From: Ideonella alba
GTDB lineage: Bacteria > Pseudomonadota > Gammaproteobacteria > Burkholderiales > Burkholderiaceae_C
Assembly (NCBI RefSeq): GCF_018069875.1
Contig: NZ_JAGQDF010000002.1
Coordinates: 1-64,000, forward strand
Length of the DNA: 64,000 nt
Reading direction: 5' to 3'
In this document: positions 1-7,458 of the stretch, one piece after another
Layout of the letters: each line of letters begins with the position of its first letter
How positions within the stretch are numbered: the stretch's first letter is position 1
The notes under the pieces: generated by a model
Databases searched by the model: none
Told to the model about the DNA's origin: nothing
What the model saw: the letters and a program-made list of their open reading frames with translations, nothing else
Made by a program: the position numbers and the translations under genes

Positions 1-69
1 AAGAACGGCGCGCTGACGCTGTACACCTACAAGGGTGGCAACCGCGACCAGATCGCCGTGGTGCGCTGA
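1..69 (+). CDS. C-terminal end of an unidentified protein (5' truncated by window edge)
   Basis: Frame 1 is open from the first base to a TGA at 67-69 and encodes 22 residues ending in DQIAVVR. A strong terminator follows 21 bases later, which supports this being the true end of a plus-strand gene. The fragment is too short to assign to a family. Confidence 0.6.
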   Translation, partial: KNGALTLYTYKGGNRDQIAVVR

Positions 70-90
70 TCCTTCGGGTCACCACCATGA

Positions 91-120
91 AAAAAGGGGC
101 GCCGCGAGGCGCCCCTTTTT
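91..120. terminator. Bidirectional rho-independent terminator
   Basis: A perfect 13-bp inverted repeat (91-103 with 108-120) surrounds a GCGA tetraloop. The G+C core is flanked by an A-tract on one side and a T-tract on the other, so it can terminate in both directions. It lies between two convergent genes ending at 69 (plus) and 141 (minus). Confidence 0.93.
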
Positions 121-140
121 GCGTTCAGCTCAGCCAGCCA

Positions 141-812
141 TCACTGGGTGACGGCCTTCGCCTTGCCACGCAGCTCGAACATCATGTCGCCGGCGGCTTG
201 ACCCAGACAGGTGTTCATGTCGGAGTACTTGTCGCAGCCGGTGCCGAAACCGCCGCCCGGGTTCTGCCACATGGCGTTGTAGCCGGTGGGCGCGGTGTTG
301 ATTTCCCAGCCCCACTGGCCGCCCACGAAGAAGTCCATCTGGCCCTGCACCGAGACCCAGTAGGTGCCTTCCTTCAGCGTGACGGCGGTCGGCAGCGTGA
401 CGGTGATCGAGCCAGAGGCGTCGTTGGTCACCGGCACCAGCGGGAAGTCAGCCACGACCTTGCCCGGCTTGCCGCCCTTGTCCTTGTAGAAGGTCACATT
501 GGCCGACACCAGCGGGCCGGTGCCGTTGAAGTACGCGCCAGGGGCGAACACTTCCGAGACCTTCCACTTCTGGCCGGCCGGTACGCTGAAGTCGTCAGCA
601 GCGCGGTTGTCATAGGCGTCGAAGGTGGACTCGAAGTCCTGCGAGGTGATCGCGTTGGCGGCATCGTTCGCCAGTTGCGAGTAAAGCACCGCCTGGGCCG
701 TCACCGGCAGGACAGCGGTCTTGCCGCCAGCGCTCTTGACCGGGCCGGCCATCGCGACGCCCGACAGGGCCAGGGCGGCCGCCAGGGCCAGGGACTTGAA
801 CTTGTATTCCAT
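141..812 (-). CDS. Secreted protein of unknown function
   Basis: A 223-residue protein. I chose the ATG at 812 because a GGAG ribosome site lies about 6 bases upstream and a Sec signal peptide follows directly: basic start, hydrophobic LALAAALALSGVA, likely cleavage after AMA near residue 21. The mature part is rich in Gly, Thr, Val and aromatics with alternating beta-strand patterns and WG/YW pairs, which suggests an extracellular beta-sandwich. Two Cys near the C-terminus (in GTGCDK and NTCLG) could form a disulfide. I recognise no catalytic motif. The 5' leader is long and highly structured (see the leader entry), so expression is probably controlled in the transcript. Function unknown. 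Confidence 0.8.
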   Translation of the reverse strand: MEYKFKSLALAAALALSGVAMAGPVKSAGGKTAVLPVTAQAVLYSQLANDAANAITSQDFESTFDAYDNRAADDFSVPAGQKWKVSEVFAPGAYFNGTGPLVSANVTFYKDKGGKPGKVVADFPLVPVTNDASGSITVTLPTAVTLKEGTYWVSVQGQMDFFVGGQWGWEINTAPTGYNAMWQNPGGGFGTGCDKYSDMNTCLGQAAGDMMFELRGKAKAVTQ

Positions 813-939
813 GCTGATCTCCGCTTGCTTGGCCGTTGAGGGTCGGCCGTGAGAGGACAACGGGCCCGAACCCGCGGGTAGCAGGTCTGGCAGGGCACCG
901 AACAACATTGCCAAGCCCCGTTTGTACGTCGTCTGACCC

Positions 940-1095
940 CCGACGGGCAGGCCTCCTGGCTTTCCCGATGTGGGATTGACGCTGTGCGGGAAATCAGCTC
1001 TCCTTGAGCCGCTTCGTGGCCGCGCACCACGCTGGCGTGGTCACTGTCCAACTCTGGTGCTCAACCGGGTTCGGGAGCGTGGACAGTGCGGCGGC
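940..1095 (-). promoter_or_regulatory. Structured RNA leader with a B12-box-like motif (riboswitch candidate)
   Basis: Between tRNA-Ser and the secreted-protein gene lie several strong hairpins. One has a 9-bp stem, CACTGTCCA at 1042-1050 pairing with TGGACAGTG at 1080-1088. Another is a 7-bp stem with a 2-base loop at 1026-1041. On the minus strand, about 947-962 reads AGCCAGGAGGCCTGCC, one base from my recollection of the 3' B12-box consensus of cobalamin riboswitches (GCCAGGAGACCTGCC). A GGGAAAG just before it recalls the GGGAAG element. A full canonical aptamer is not evident, so this may be a degenerate or different RNA class. About 130 bases separate it from the start codon. Confidence 0.35.
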
Positions 1096-1126
1096 GGCCC
1101 CCATGGCAGGCCTTGATGGCCGTGAC

Positions 1127-1217
1127 TGGCGGAGGGAGCGGGATTCGAACCCGCGGTGGGCTATTAACCCACACACGCTTTCCAGGCGTGCGACTTAAAC
1201 CACTCATCCATCCCTCC
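1127..1217 (-). tRNA. tRNA-Ser (anticodon GGA, reads UCC/UCU)
   Basis: Read on the minus strand, the acceptor stem GGAGGGA (1211-1217) pairs with TCCCTCC. The anticodon stem-loop is CACGC-CTGGAAA-GCGTG with anticodon GGA. A long class II variable arm is present, the T-loop reads GGTTCGAATCC, and a genomically encoded G-CCA 3' end lies at 1127-1130. All expected parts of a class II serine tRNA are present. Confidence 0.96.
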
Positions 1218-1233
1218 GCAGGGACAGCCGCGC

Positions 1234-1239
1234 ATTCTA
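1234..1239 (-). promoter_or_regulatory. Probable -10 element for tRNA-Ser(GGA)
   Basis: On the minus strand a TAGAAT hexamer preceded by GGGC lies 17 bases before the mature tRNA 5' end, a good position for a sigma-70 -10 box. No convincing -35 is visible. The same hexamer lies upstream of the second tRNA-Ser at about 52302-52307. Confidence 0.4.
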
Positions 1240-1330
1240 GCCCAGGATCGACGGCTGGCCGCTCGGGATCGTCATCGATCGGCCCTACACTTCGCGCTTC
1301 GCGTTTTCCCCTGGCCCACCGGACGAGCCC

Positions 1331-3586
1331 ATGCAGCGCTTCAACTTCCCGATCGTCATCATCGACGAGGACTTCCGCTCCGAGAACACCTCGGGTCTGG
1401 GCATCCGGGCGCTGGCCGAGGCGATCGAGAAAGAGGGCTTCGAGGTGGTGGGCGTCACCAGCTATGGGGACCTGAGCCAGTTCGCCCAGCAGCAAAGCCG
1501 GGCCAGCGCCTTCATCCTGTCGATCGACGACGAGGAGTTCACCCCTGGCCCCGAACTGGACCCGGCGGTGCTGAACCTGCGCAAGTTCATCAGCGAGATC
1601 CGCTTTCGCAACGCCGACATCCCGATCTATCTGTACGGCGAGACCCGCACCAGCCAGCACATCCCGAACGACATCCTGCGCGAGCTGCACGGCTTCATCC
1701 ACATGTTCGAGGACACGCCGGAGTTCGTGGCGCGCCACATCATCCGCGAGGCCAAGAGCTACCTGGATGGCCTGGCGCCGCCGTTCTTCCGCGCGCTGAT
1801 GGACTACGCGCAGGATGGCTCGTATTCGTGGCACTGCCCGGGCCATTCGGGCGGCGTGGCTTTCCTGAAGAGCCCGATCGGCCGGATGTTCCACCAGTTC
1901 TTCGGCGAGAACATGCTGCGCGCCGATGTGTGCAATGCCGTGGAAGAGCTCGGGCAGCTGCTGGACCACACCGGCCCGGTGGCGGCCAGCGAGAAGAACG
2001 CGGCGCGCATCTTCAATGCCGACCACTGCTTCTTCGTCACCAACGGCACCAGCACCAGCAACAAGATGGTCTGGCACCACACGGTGGCGCCCGGCGACGT
2101 GGTGCTGGTGGACCGCAACTGCCACAAATCCATCCTGCACTCGATCATCATGACCGGTGCGGTGCCGGTGTTCCTGACGCCCACGCGCAACCACTACGGC
2201 ATCATCGGCCCGATCCCCGAGAGCGAGTTCAGCAAGACCTCGATCCAGAAGAAGATCGCCCGGCATCCGCTGCTCAAGGGCGTGGACGCCAAGAAGGTCA
2301 AGCCGCGCATCCTGACGGTCACCCAGAGCACCTACGACGGCGTGCTCTACAACACCGAGACCATCAAGGCCAAGCTCGACGGCTGGGTGGACACGCTGCA
2401 CTTCGACGAGGCCTGGCTGCCGCACGCCGCCTTCCACAAGTTCTACGGCACCTTCCACGCCATGGGCAAGGGGCGCCCGCGCCCCAAGCAGGCGCTGGTG
2501 TATGCCACGCAGTCCACCCACAAGCTGCTGGCCGGCATCAGCCAGGCCTCCCAGGTGCTGGTGCAGGACGCGCAGGAGCAGAAGCTGGACAGGCACCTCT
2601 TCAACGAGGCCTACCTGATGCACACGTCGACCTCGCCGCAGTACGCGATCATTGCCAGCTGCGATGTCGCGGCGTCGATGATGGAGCCGCCGGGCGGCAC
2701 CGCGCTGGTCGAGGAAAGCCTGCGCGAGGCGCTGGACTTCCGCCGCGCGATGCGCAAGGTCGACGCGGAGTACGGCCAGGACTGGTGGTTCCAGGTCTGG
2801 GGCCCGGACCGCCTGACCGAAGAGGGCATCGGCCGGCCCGAAGACTGGCTGCTGCATGCCAACGAGACCTGGCACGGCTTCGGCAAGCTGGCCGAGGGCT
2901 TCAACATGCTGGACCCGATCAAGTCCACGCTGATCACGCCCGGGCTGGATGTCGACGGACGTTTTGCCGACACAGGCATCCCGGCCAGCATCGTCACCAA
3001 GTTCCTGGCCGAGCACGGCGTGGTGGTCGAGAAGACCGGCCTGTACTCGTTCTTCATCATGTTCACCATCGGCATCACCAAGGGCCGCTGGAACACGCTG
3101 CTGACCGCGCTGCAGCAGTTCAAGGACGACTACGACCGCAACCAGCCGCTGTGGCGCATCATGCCGGAGTTCTGCCAGGCCAATCCGCGCTACGAGCGCA
3201 TGGGCCTGCGTGATCTGTGCCAGAGCGTGCATGAGGCCTATGCCCGGGGCGACATCGCCCGCCTGACCACCGAGGTCTACCTGACCGAGCTGGAGCCGGC
3301 GATGAAGCCCAGCGACGCCTACGCCTGCATCGCCCACCGCAACACCGAGCGCGTCGAAGTCGACCAGCTCGAAGGCCGTGTGACCACCGCCATGCTGACG
3401 CCGTACCCGCCGGGCATACCGCTGGTCATCCCGGGCGAGCGCTTCAACCGCAAGGTGGTCGACTACCTGCGCTTCACGCGCGAGTTCAATGCCCAGTTCC
3501 CGGGCTTCGGCGCCGACGTGCATGGTCTGGTGGCCGAGCAGGGGCCCGATGGCCGGATGTATTACTTCGTCGACTGCGTGCGCTGA
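1331..3586 (+). CDS. Orn/Lys/Arg decarboxylase, fold-type I PLP enzyme
   Basis: A 751-residue protein, the usual length for the prokaryotic inducible/constitutive lysine, ornithine or arginine decarboxylases. It has an N-terminal receiver-like wing domain (about 1-130), a large PLP domain (about 150-430) and C-terminal domains. The Schiff-base lysine is K398 in the S-T-H-K motif; HCPGHSGG and HFDEAW are the expected cofactor-site segments. The enzyme makes a diamine or agmatine from a basic amino acid. Sequence reading alone does not fix the substrate; 751-aa members include Pseudomonas-type lysine decarboxylase and Burkholderiales arginine/ornithine enzymes. An agmatinase and a putrescine catabolic cluster elsewhere in the window make arginine or ornithine attractive, but that is inference. 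Confidence 0.95.
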   Translation: MQRFNFPIVIIDEDFRSENTSGLGIRALAEAIEKEGFEVVGVTSYGDLSQFAQQQSRASAFILSIDDEEFTPGPELDPAVLNLRKFISEIRFRNADIPIYLYGETRTSQHIPNDILRELHGFIHMFEDTPEFVARHIIREAKSYLDGLAPPFFRALMDYAQDGSYSWHCPGHSGGVAFLKSPIGRMFHQFFGENMLRADVCNAVEELGQLLDHTGPVAASEKNAARIFNADHCFFVTNGTSTSNKMVWHHTVAPGDVVLVDRNCHKSILHSIIMTGAVPVFLTPTRNHYGIIGPIPESEFSKTSIQKKIARHPLLKGVDAKKVKPRILTVTQSTYDGVLYNTETIKAKLDGWVDTLHFDEAWLPHAAFHKFYGTFHAMGKGRPRPKQALVYATQSTHKLLAGISQASQVLVQDAQEQKLDRHLFNEAYLMHTSTSPQYAIIASCDVAASMMEPPGGTALVEESLREALDFRRAMRKVDAEYGQDWWFQVWGPDRLTEEGIGRPEDWLLHANETWHGFGKLAEGFNMLDPIKSTLITPGLDVDGRFADTGIPASIVTKFLAEHGVVVEKTGLYSFFIMFTIGITKGRWNTLLTALQQFKDDYDRNQPLWRIMPEFCQANPRYERMGLRDLCQSVHEAYARGDIARLTTEVYLTELEPAMKPSDAYACIAHRNTERVEVDQLEGRVTTAMLTPYPPGIPLVIPGERFNRKVVDYLRFTREFNAQFPGFGADVHGLVAEQGPDGRMYYFVDCVR

Positions 3587-3596
3587 GGCTCAAGCC

Positions 3597-3634
3597 GGCC
3601 GCTGAACGGCCGATAGCAGGCCTCACAGGCCTGC
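3597..3634. terminator. Two small hairpins after the decarboxylase; weak terminator candidate
   Basis: Two inverted repeats lie between the decarboxylase stop and the next ORF: GGCCG/CGGCC (3597-3601 with 3607-3611) and GCAGGCCT/AGGCCTGC (3616-3623 with 3627-3634, 3-base loop). Neither has a T-run, so intrinsic termination is uncertain; they may only punctuate or stabilise the transcript. Confidence 0.35.
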
Positions 3635-3659
3635 CACGGGTGGGCCAGGCAACGCCCGC

Positions 3660-4277
3660 ATGAAAGCCGCTCGCTGGACCACCGCACTCGACAACCCCCT
3701 GGCCCGACCGGCCTCGGCCTGGTGGCGCCGCTGGTGGCGACGCGGGGTTGACGAAGCCGCCGGCCTGCTGGCCACTGATGCGCTGACCGGCCTGCCGGAC
3801 CGTGAGGGCCTGCTGGCCCAGGCGCTGGCGCTGCAGGTGCGGGCACGGCAGCGCGACGCCACCCGCCCGATGGGCCTGCTGCTGATCGAGTTCGACGACA
3901 CGCCGGCCCTGGTGGCGCAGCATGGCGTGACGGTGGCCGAGTCCGCGGTGCGGGCGCTGTCGATGGCGCTGCGGCGGGGCATCCGCCAGGGCGACCTGAT
4001 TGGCCGCTGGGCGGCCGGCGCCTTCATGGTGGTGTTGCCACCGCTGGATCCGCGCGACCTGCGCATGATCGGCGAGCGCCTGCGCGCCGTGGCCCAGGCC
4101 ACCGAGCTGCGCGAGGGCCCGCAGGGCAGCCTGATCCCGATCTCGGTGCATGTCGGCGCCAGCAGTGCCCCGCTGGACGAGCCGCTGAGCGCGGCCCTCG
4201 CCCGCAGCGAACTGGCGCTGAAGAACGCGGCGCCCCGCCTGGGGCGCGGTGAGCGGGTCAGCGTGGTGCTGCGCTGA
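3660..4277 (+). CDS. Degenerate GGDEF-domain protein
   Basis: A 205-residue protein. Residues about 40-195 follow the diguanylate cyclase fold: the opening signature DALTGLPDR, then IEFDD near the metal-binding region. The active-site loop reads RWAAGAF where active enzymes have R-(Y/W)-GG-(D/E)-E-F. Loss of both metal and substrate residues implies no c-di-GMP synthesis, so a structural, GTP-sensing or c-di-GMP-binding role is more likely. There is no membrane segment and no sensor domain before it. The start has no good ribosome site and begins 73 bases after the decarboxylase, so coupling to that gene is possible. It converges with fabI. Confidence 0.8.
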   Translation: MKAARWTTALDNPLARPASAWWRRWWRRGVDEAAGLLATDALTGLPDREGLLAQALALQVRARQRDATRPMGLLLIEFDDTPALVAQHGVTVAESAVRALSMALRRGIRQGDLIGRWAAGAFMVVLPPLDPRDLRMIGERLRAVAQATELREGPQGSLIPISVHVGASSAPLDEPLSAALARSELALKNAAPRLGRGERVSVVLR

Positions 4278-4292
4278 CCCGGCGCGGCTGGC

Positions 4293-5081
4293 TCACTCGC
4301 CTTCGCCGCCGCCCGGCGTCATGTGGCTGAAGCCACCGTCGACATACAGGATCTCGGCGTTCACGCCGCCGGCCAGGTCGGACAGCAGGAAGGCGGTGGC
4401 ATTGCCCACCTCGTCGATCGTGATGTTGCGGTGCAGTGGCGCGTGCTCGGCGAACTGGCTGAGCTTCTTGCCGAAGTTGGCAATGCCTGAGGCGGCCAGG
4501 GTCTTGATCGGGCCGGCCGACACCCCATTGACGCGGATGTCCTTGTCGCCCAGCGAGTACGCCAGGTAGCGCACCGACGCCTCCAGCGAGGCCTTGGCCA
4601 GGCCCATGGTGTTGTAATCCGGCACACGGCGTGCGGCGCCCAGGTAGGACATGGTCACCAGCGAGGCCTTGGGGCGCAGCAGCGGCAGCGCCGCCTTGGC
4701 CATGGCCGGGAAACTGTAGGCCGAGATCTCGTGGGCCACGCGGAAGGCGTCGCGCGACAGGCCATTGAGGAAATCACCGCCGATCGACTCGCGCGGCGCG
4801 AAGGCGATGGCGTGGACGAAGCCGTCGAACTGGCCCCAGCGCTCGCCCAGCGTGGCGAAGGCCTGGGCGATCTGCTCATCACTGGCCACGTCCATCTCGA
4901 CGATCAGGTCCGAGCCGAATTCCTTGGCGAAGTCGGTGATGCGTTCCTTGAACCGCTCGCCCTGGTAGCTGAAGGCGAGTTCCGCGCCTTCGCGGTGGCA
5001 GGCCTTGGCGATGCCGTAGGCGATGGAGCGGTTGTTCAGCAGGCCGGTGATCAAGAGACGTTTGCCGGCAAGAAATCCCAT
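4293..5081 (-). CDS. fabI: Enoyl-[acyl-carrier-protein] reductase (NADH)
   Basis: A 262-residue short-chain dehydrogenase-type protein that performs the last reduction of each fatty-acid elongation cycle in the cytoplasm. It starts with the FabI-type glycine-rich segment (ITGLLNNRSIAYGIA). It carries the catalytic set Y146, Y156 and K163 (Y-x6-K in YNTMGLAK), with numbering identical to the E. coli enzyme. The ATG at 5081 was chosen over an in-frame ATG at 5129 because GGAG precedes it closely and the protein then begins exactly like the family (MGFLAGKR). It stands alone, divergent from the rimP operon. Confidence 0.97.
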   Translation of the reverse strand: MGFLAGKRLLITGLLNNRSIAYGIAKACHREGAELAFSYQGERFKERITDFAKEFGSDLIVEMDVASDEQIAQAFATLGERWGQFDGFVHAIAFAPRESIGGDFLNGLSRDAFRVAHEISAYSFPAMAKAALPLLRPKASLVTMSYLGAARRVPDYNTMGLAKASLEASVRYLAYSLGDKDIRVNGVSAGPIKTLAASGIANFGKKLSQFAEHAPLHRNITIDEVGNATAFLLSDLAGGVNAEILYVDGGFSHMTPGGGEGE

Positions 5082-5150
5082 GGTGGCTCCGAAATCGGTG
5101 TTCTCAAGCCCGCGATTCTGGCATGGCATGCGCGAATCGGTGCAGGCGTC

Positions 5151-5179
5151 TTGAAGCGGTCAAAAGCTCAGGCTACAAT
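5151..5179 (+). promoter_or_regulatory. Sigma-70 promoter of the rimP-nusA-infB operon
   Basis: TTGAAG at 5151-5156 and TACAAT at 5174-5179 are separated by 17 bases, close to the sigma-70 consensus. Transcription would start near 5186, just before the attenuator structure. This is the only strong promoter-like match upstream of rimP. Confidence 0.75.
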
Positions 5180-5204
5180 CCGACTTTCGCTAGATTTGCA
5201 CGGG

Positions 5205-5254
5205 TGGGCGGATTCTTCCAGCCCATTTTTTTTGCTTGAGCACCAAGTGGGCTG
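5205..5254 (+). promoter_or_regulatory. Leader attenuator: terminator hairpin with alternative antiterminator pairing
   Basis: TGGGC-GGA (5205-5212) pairs with TCC-A-GCCCA (5217-5225, one bulged A) and is followed by eight T residues (5226-5233), a complete intrinsic terminator about 20-47 bases after the predicted start. Its 3' arm CAGCCCA (5219-5225) can instead pair perfectly with TGGGCTG (5248-5254), which would disrupt the terminator. NusA is known to autoregulate its operon in E. coli, so attenuation sensitive to NusA is a reasonable inference. Confidence 0.65.
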
Positions 5255-5376
5255 TCCGGGTGGCTGTGTGGCACAGCATACCGGAGGGCGCAGGTGGCGG
5301 GCGGAGAGTGTCCGGCGGCGGGTGGGCAAAGGGTCTGCCAGCCGTGCGGGGCGAACGGAAAGGATTGCTGGCCCTG

Positions 5377-5922
5377 ATGAACTGGATGCAAGCTGTCGAG
5401 AAGACAGTGACCGGACTGCAGTATGAACTTGTCGGCGTGGAGCGTTCGGCAGGGGGCTTGCTGCGCGTCACCATTGATCGCATCCCGGGCCAGAGCTATC
5501 CCACCGGCGAGCACGAATTCGTCACGGTGGAGGACTGCGAGGCGGTGACCCGCCAGCTGCAGTACCTGCTGGAGGTGGAAAACGTCGACTACGCCCGGCT
5601 CGAGGTCTCCTCGCCGGGGCTGGACCGGCCGTTGAAGACGCCGGCGCATTTCGCGCGTTTCACCGGCCAGCTGGTCCAGATCACCCTCAAGCTGCCCTTC
5701 CAGGGCCGCAAGAAGTACCAGGGCACGCTGCTGGCCGCCGATGCGGGCGAAGGCTGGCGCCTGGTGTTCACCGAAGGCAAGGTCGAGCAGGCGCTCGACT
5801 TCAGCTTCGATGAAATCCGCGAGGCCCGGCTGGTGCCGGTGCTTGATTTCAAGGGGCGCCGCAAGGCGGCCCCGGCGCCCGCAGCGCCAGCCGATACGAC
5901 TGACGGAGGTCAACAAGAATGA
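5377..5922 (+). CDS. rimP: Ribosome maturation factor RimP
   Basis: A 181-residue protein required for 30S subunit maturation. The N-terminal alpha/beta domain contains the conserved run SSPGLDRPL near residue 72, followed by a C-terminal SH3-like barrel and a basic, Ala/Pro-rich tail. The ATG at 5377 (MNWMQAVEK) fits the family N-terminus; the open frame extends upstream to 5236 but that part resembles no RimP and covers the leader. It is the first gene of rimP-nusA-infB, and its stop overlaps the nusA start in ATGA, so the two are translationally coupled. Confidence 0.95.
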   Translation: MNWMQAVEKTVTGLQYELVGVERSAGGLLRVTIDRIPGQSYPTGEHEFVTVEDCEAVTRQLQYLLEVENVDYARLEVSSPGLDRPLKTPAHFARFTGQLVQITLKLPFQGRKKYQGTLLAADAGEGWRLVFTEGKVEQALDFSFDEIREARLVPVLDFKGRRKAAPAPAAPADTTDGGQQE

Positions 5923-7397
5923 ACCGCGAAATGCTGATGTTGGTGGACGCGATCTCGCGCGAAAAGAGCGTGGATCGTGAGGTCGTCTTCGGTGCGGTGG
6001 AAGCCGCGCTGGCCTCCGCGACCAAGAAGCTCCACGGGGGCGAGGTGGACATCCGTGTCACCGTCGACCGCGAGACCGGCGACTACGAGACCTTCCGCCG
6101 CTGGCTGGTCGTGCCTGATGCCGCCGGTCTGCAGAATCCCGATGCCGAAGAGCTGCTCTCGGAAGCCCGCGAGCAGATTGCCGAGCTGGAAGAGGGCGAC
6201 TACATCGAGACCTCGATCGAGTCCGTGCCCATCGGCCGTATCGGTGCCCAGGCCGCCAAGCAGGTGATCCTGCAGAAGATCCGTGACGCCGAGCGCGAGC
6301 AGCTGCTGAATGATTTCCTCTCGCGCGGCGAGAAGATCATGGTCGGCACCGTCAAGCGCCTGGACAAGGGCGACGTGATCGTCGAGTCGGGCCGCGTTGA
6401 GGGCCGCCTCAAGCGCAGCGAGATGATCTCCAAGGAGAACCTGCGCACCGGCGACCGCGTGCGTGCCTTCATCCTCGGCGTCGACACCCAGGCCCGCGGC
6501 CCGCAGATCATGCTGTCGCGCTCGGCGCCGGGCTTCATGGTCGAGCTGTTCGCCCAGGAAGTGCCCGAGATCGAGCAGGGCCTGCTGGAGATCAAGAGCT
6601 GCGCCCGCGACTCGGGCAGCCGCGCCAAGATCGCGGTGGTCTCGCACGACAAGCGGGTCGACCCGATCGGCACCTGCGTGGGCGTGCGCGGCTCGCGCGT
6701 GACCGCCGTCACCAACGAGCTGGCCGGCGAGCGCGTCGACATCGTGCTGTGGTCCGACGACCCGGCCCAGTTCGTCATCGGTGCGCTGGCCCCGGCCAAT
6801 GTGCAGTCGATCGTGGTGGACGAGGAGCGCCACGCGATGGATGTGGTGGTTGACGAGGAGAACCTCGCGATCGCCATCGGCCGCGGCGGCCAGAACGTGC
6901 GTCTGGCCTCGGAGCTGACCGGCTGGCGCATCAACATCATGACGGCCGAGGAATCGGCCGCCAAGCAGGCCGAGGAAAGCGACTCGGTGCGCAAGCTCTT
7001 CGTCGACAAGCTCGACGTCGACGAGGAAGTGGCCGAGCTGCTGATCCAGGAAGGCTTCACCAGCCTCGAGGAAGTGGCCTATGTGCCGCTGCAGGAGATG
7101 CTCGAGATCGAGGGCTTCGACGAGGACACCGTGGCCGAGCTGCGCACCCGTGCCAAGGATGCGCTGCTGACCATGGAAATCGCCCGCGAGGAGAAGGTCG
7201 ACGAGGTGTCGCAGGATCTGCGCGACCTGGAAGGACTGAACCCCGACCTGATCGCCCGCCTGGCCGATGGCGGCGTGCACACCCGTGACGACCTGGCCGA
7301 TCTGGCCGTGGACGAGCTGACTGAGATGACCGGGGTCGACGAGGCCCAGGCCAAGGCGCTGATCATGAAGGCGCGCGAACACTGGTTCAACGCCTGA
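5919..7397 (+). CDS. nusA: Transcription termination/antitermination factor NusA
   Basis: A 492-residue protein that binds RNA polymerase and nascent RNA in pausing, termination and antitermination. Visible order: NusA N-domain (about 1-125), S1 domain (about 135-200), two KH domains (about 230-345, with VGVRGSRV and [12 protein letters not shown]), and two C-terminal acidic repeats (about 365-490) as in proteobacterial NusA. A strong GGAGGT ribosome site (5905-5910) precedes the ATG, which overlaps the rimP stop by 4 bases. Its own leader carries an attenuator, fitting autoregulation. Confidence 0.98.
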   Translation: MNREMLMLVDAISREKSVDREVVFGAVEAALASATKKLHGGEVDIRVTVDRETGDYETFRRWLVVPDAAGLQNPDAEELLSEAREQIAELEEGDYIETSIESVPIGRIGAQAAKQVILQKIRDAEREQLLNDFLSRGEKIMVGTVKRLDKGDVIVESGRVEGRLKRSEMISKENLRTGDRVRAFILGVDTQARGPQIMLSRSAPGFMVELFAQEVPEIEQGLLEIKSCARDSGSRAKIAVVSHDKRVDPIGTCVGVRGSRVTAVTNELAGERVDIVLWSDDPAQFVIGALAPANVQSIVVDEERHAMDVVVDEENLAIAIGRGGQNVRLASELTGWRINIMTAEESAAKQAEESDSVRKLFVDKLDVDEEVAELLIQEGFTSLEEVAYVPLQEMLEIEGFDEDTVAELRTRAKDALLTMEIAREEKVDEVSQDLRDLEGLNPDLIARLADGGVHTRDDLADLAVDELTEMTGVDEAQAKALIMKAREHWFNA

Positions 7398-7458
7398 ACC
7401 CGCCGCGCCCCGCACCACGCCTACCGAACCCGGCCCCAGAATTCAAGGAACAACAAGC

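Noticed and set aside
1042-1088. Possible 5S rRNA-like or small RNA gene
   Set aside because: The dyad is real but the sequence lacks 5S features and no promoter is evident; kept only as part of the leader.
1061-3523. 820-residue open frame on the minus strand opposite the decarboxylase
   Set aside because: It is the mirror of a GC-rich gene: low-complexity His/Arg/Val/Gly content, no start context, no domains, and it runs through the tRNA-Ser gene.
5236-5376. Extended N-terminus of RimP from 5236
   Set aside because: The extra 47 residues match no RimP and overlap the leader and antiterminator; ATG at 5377 fits the family.
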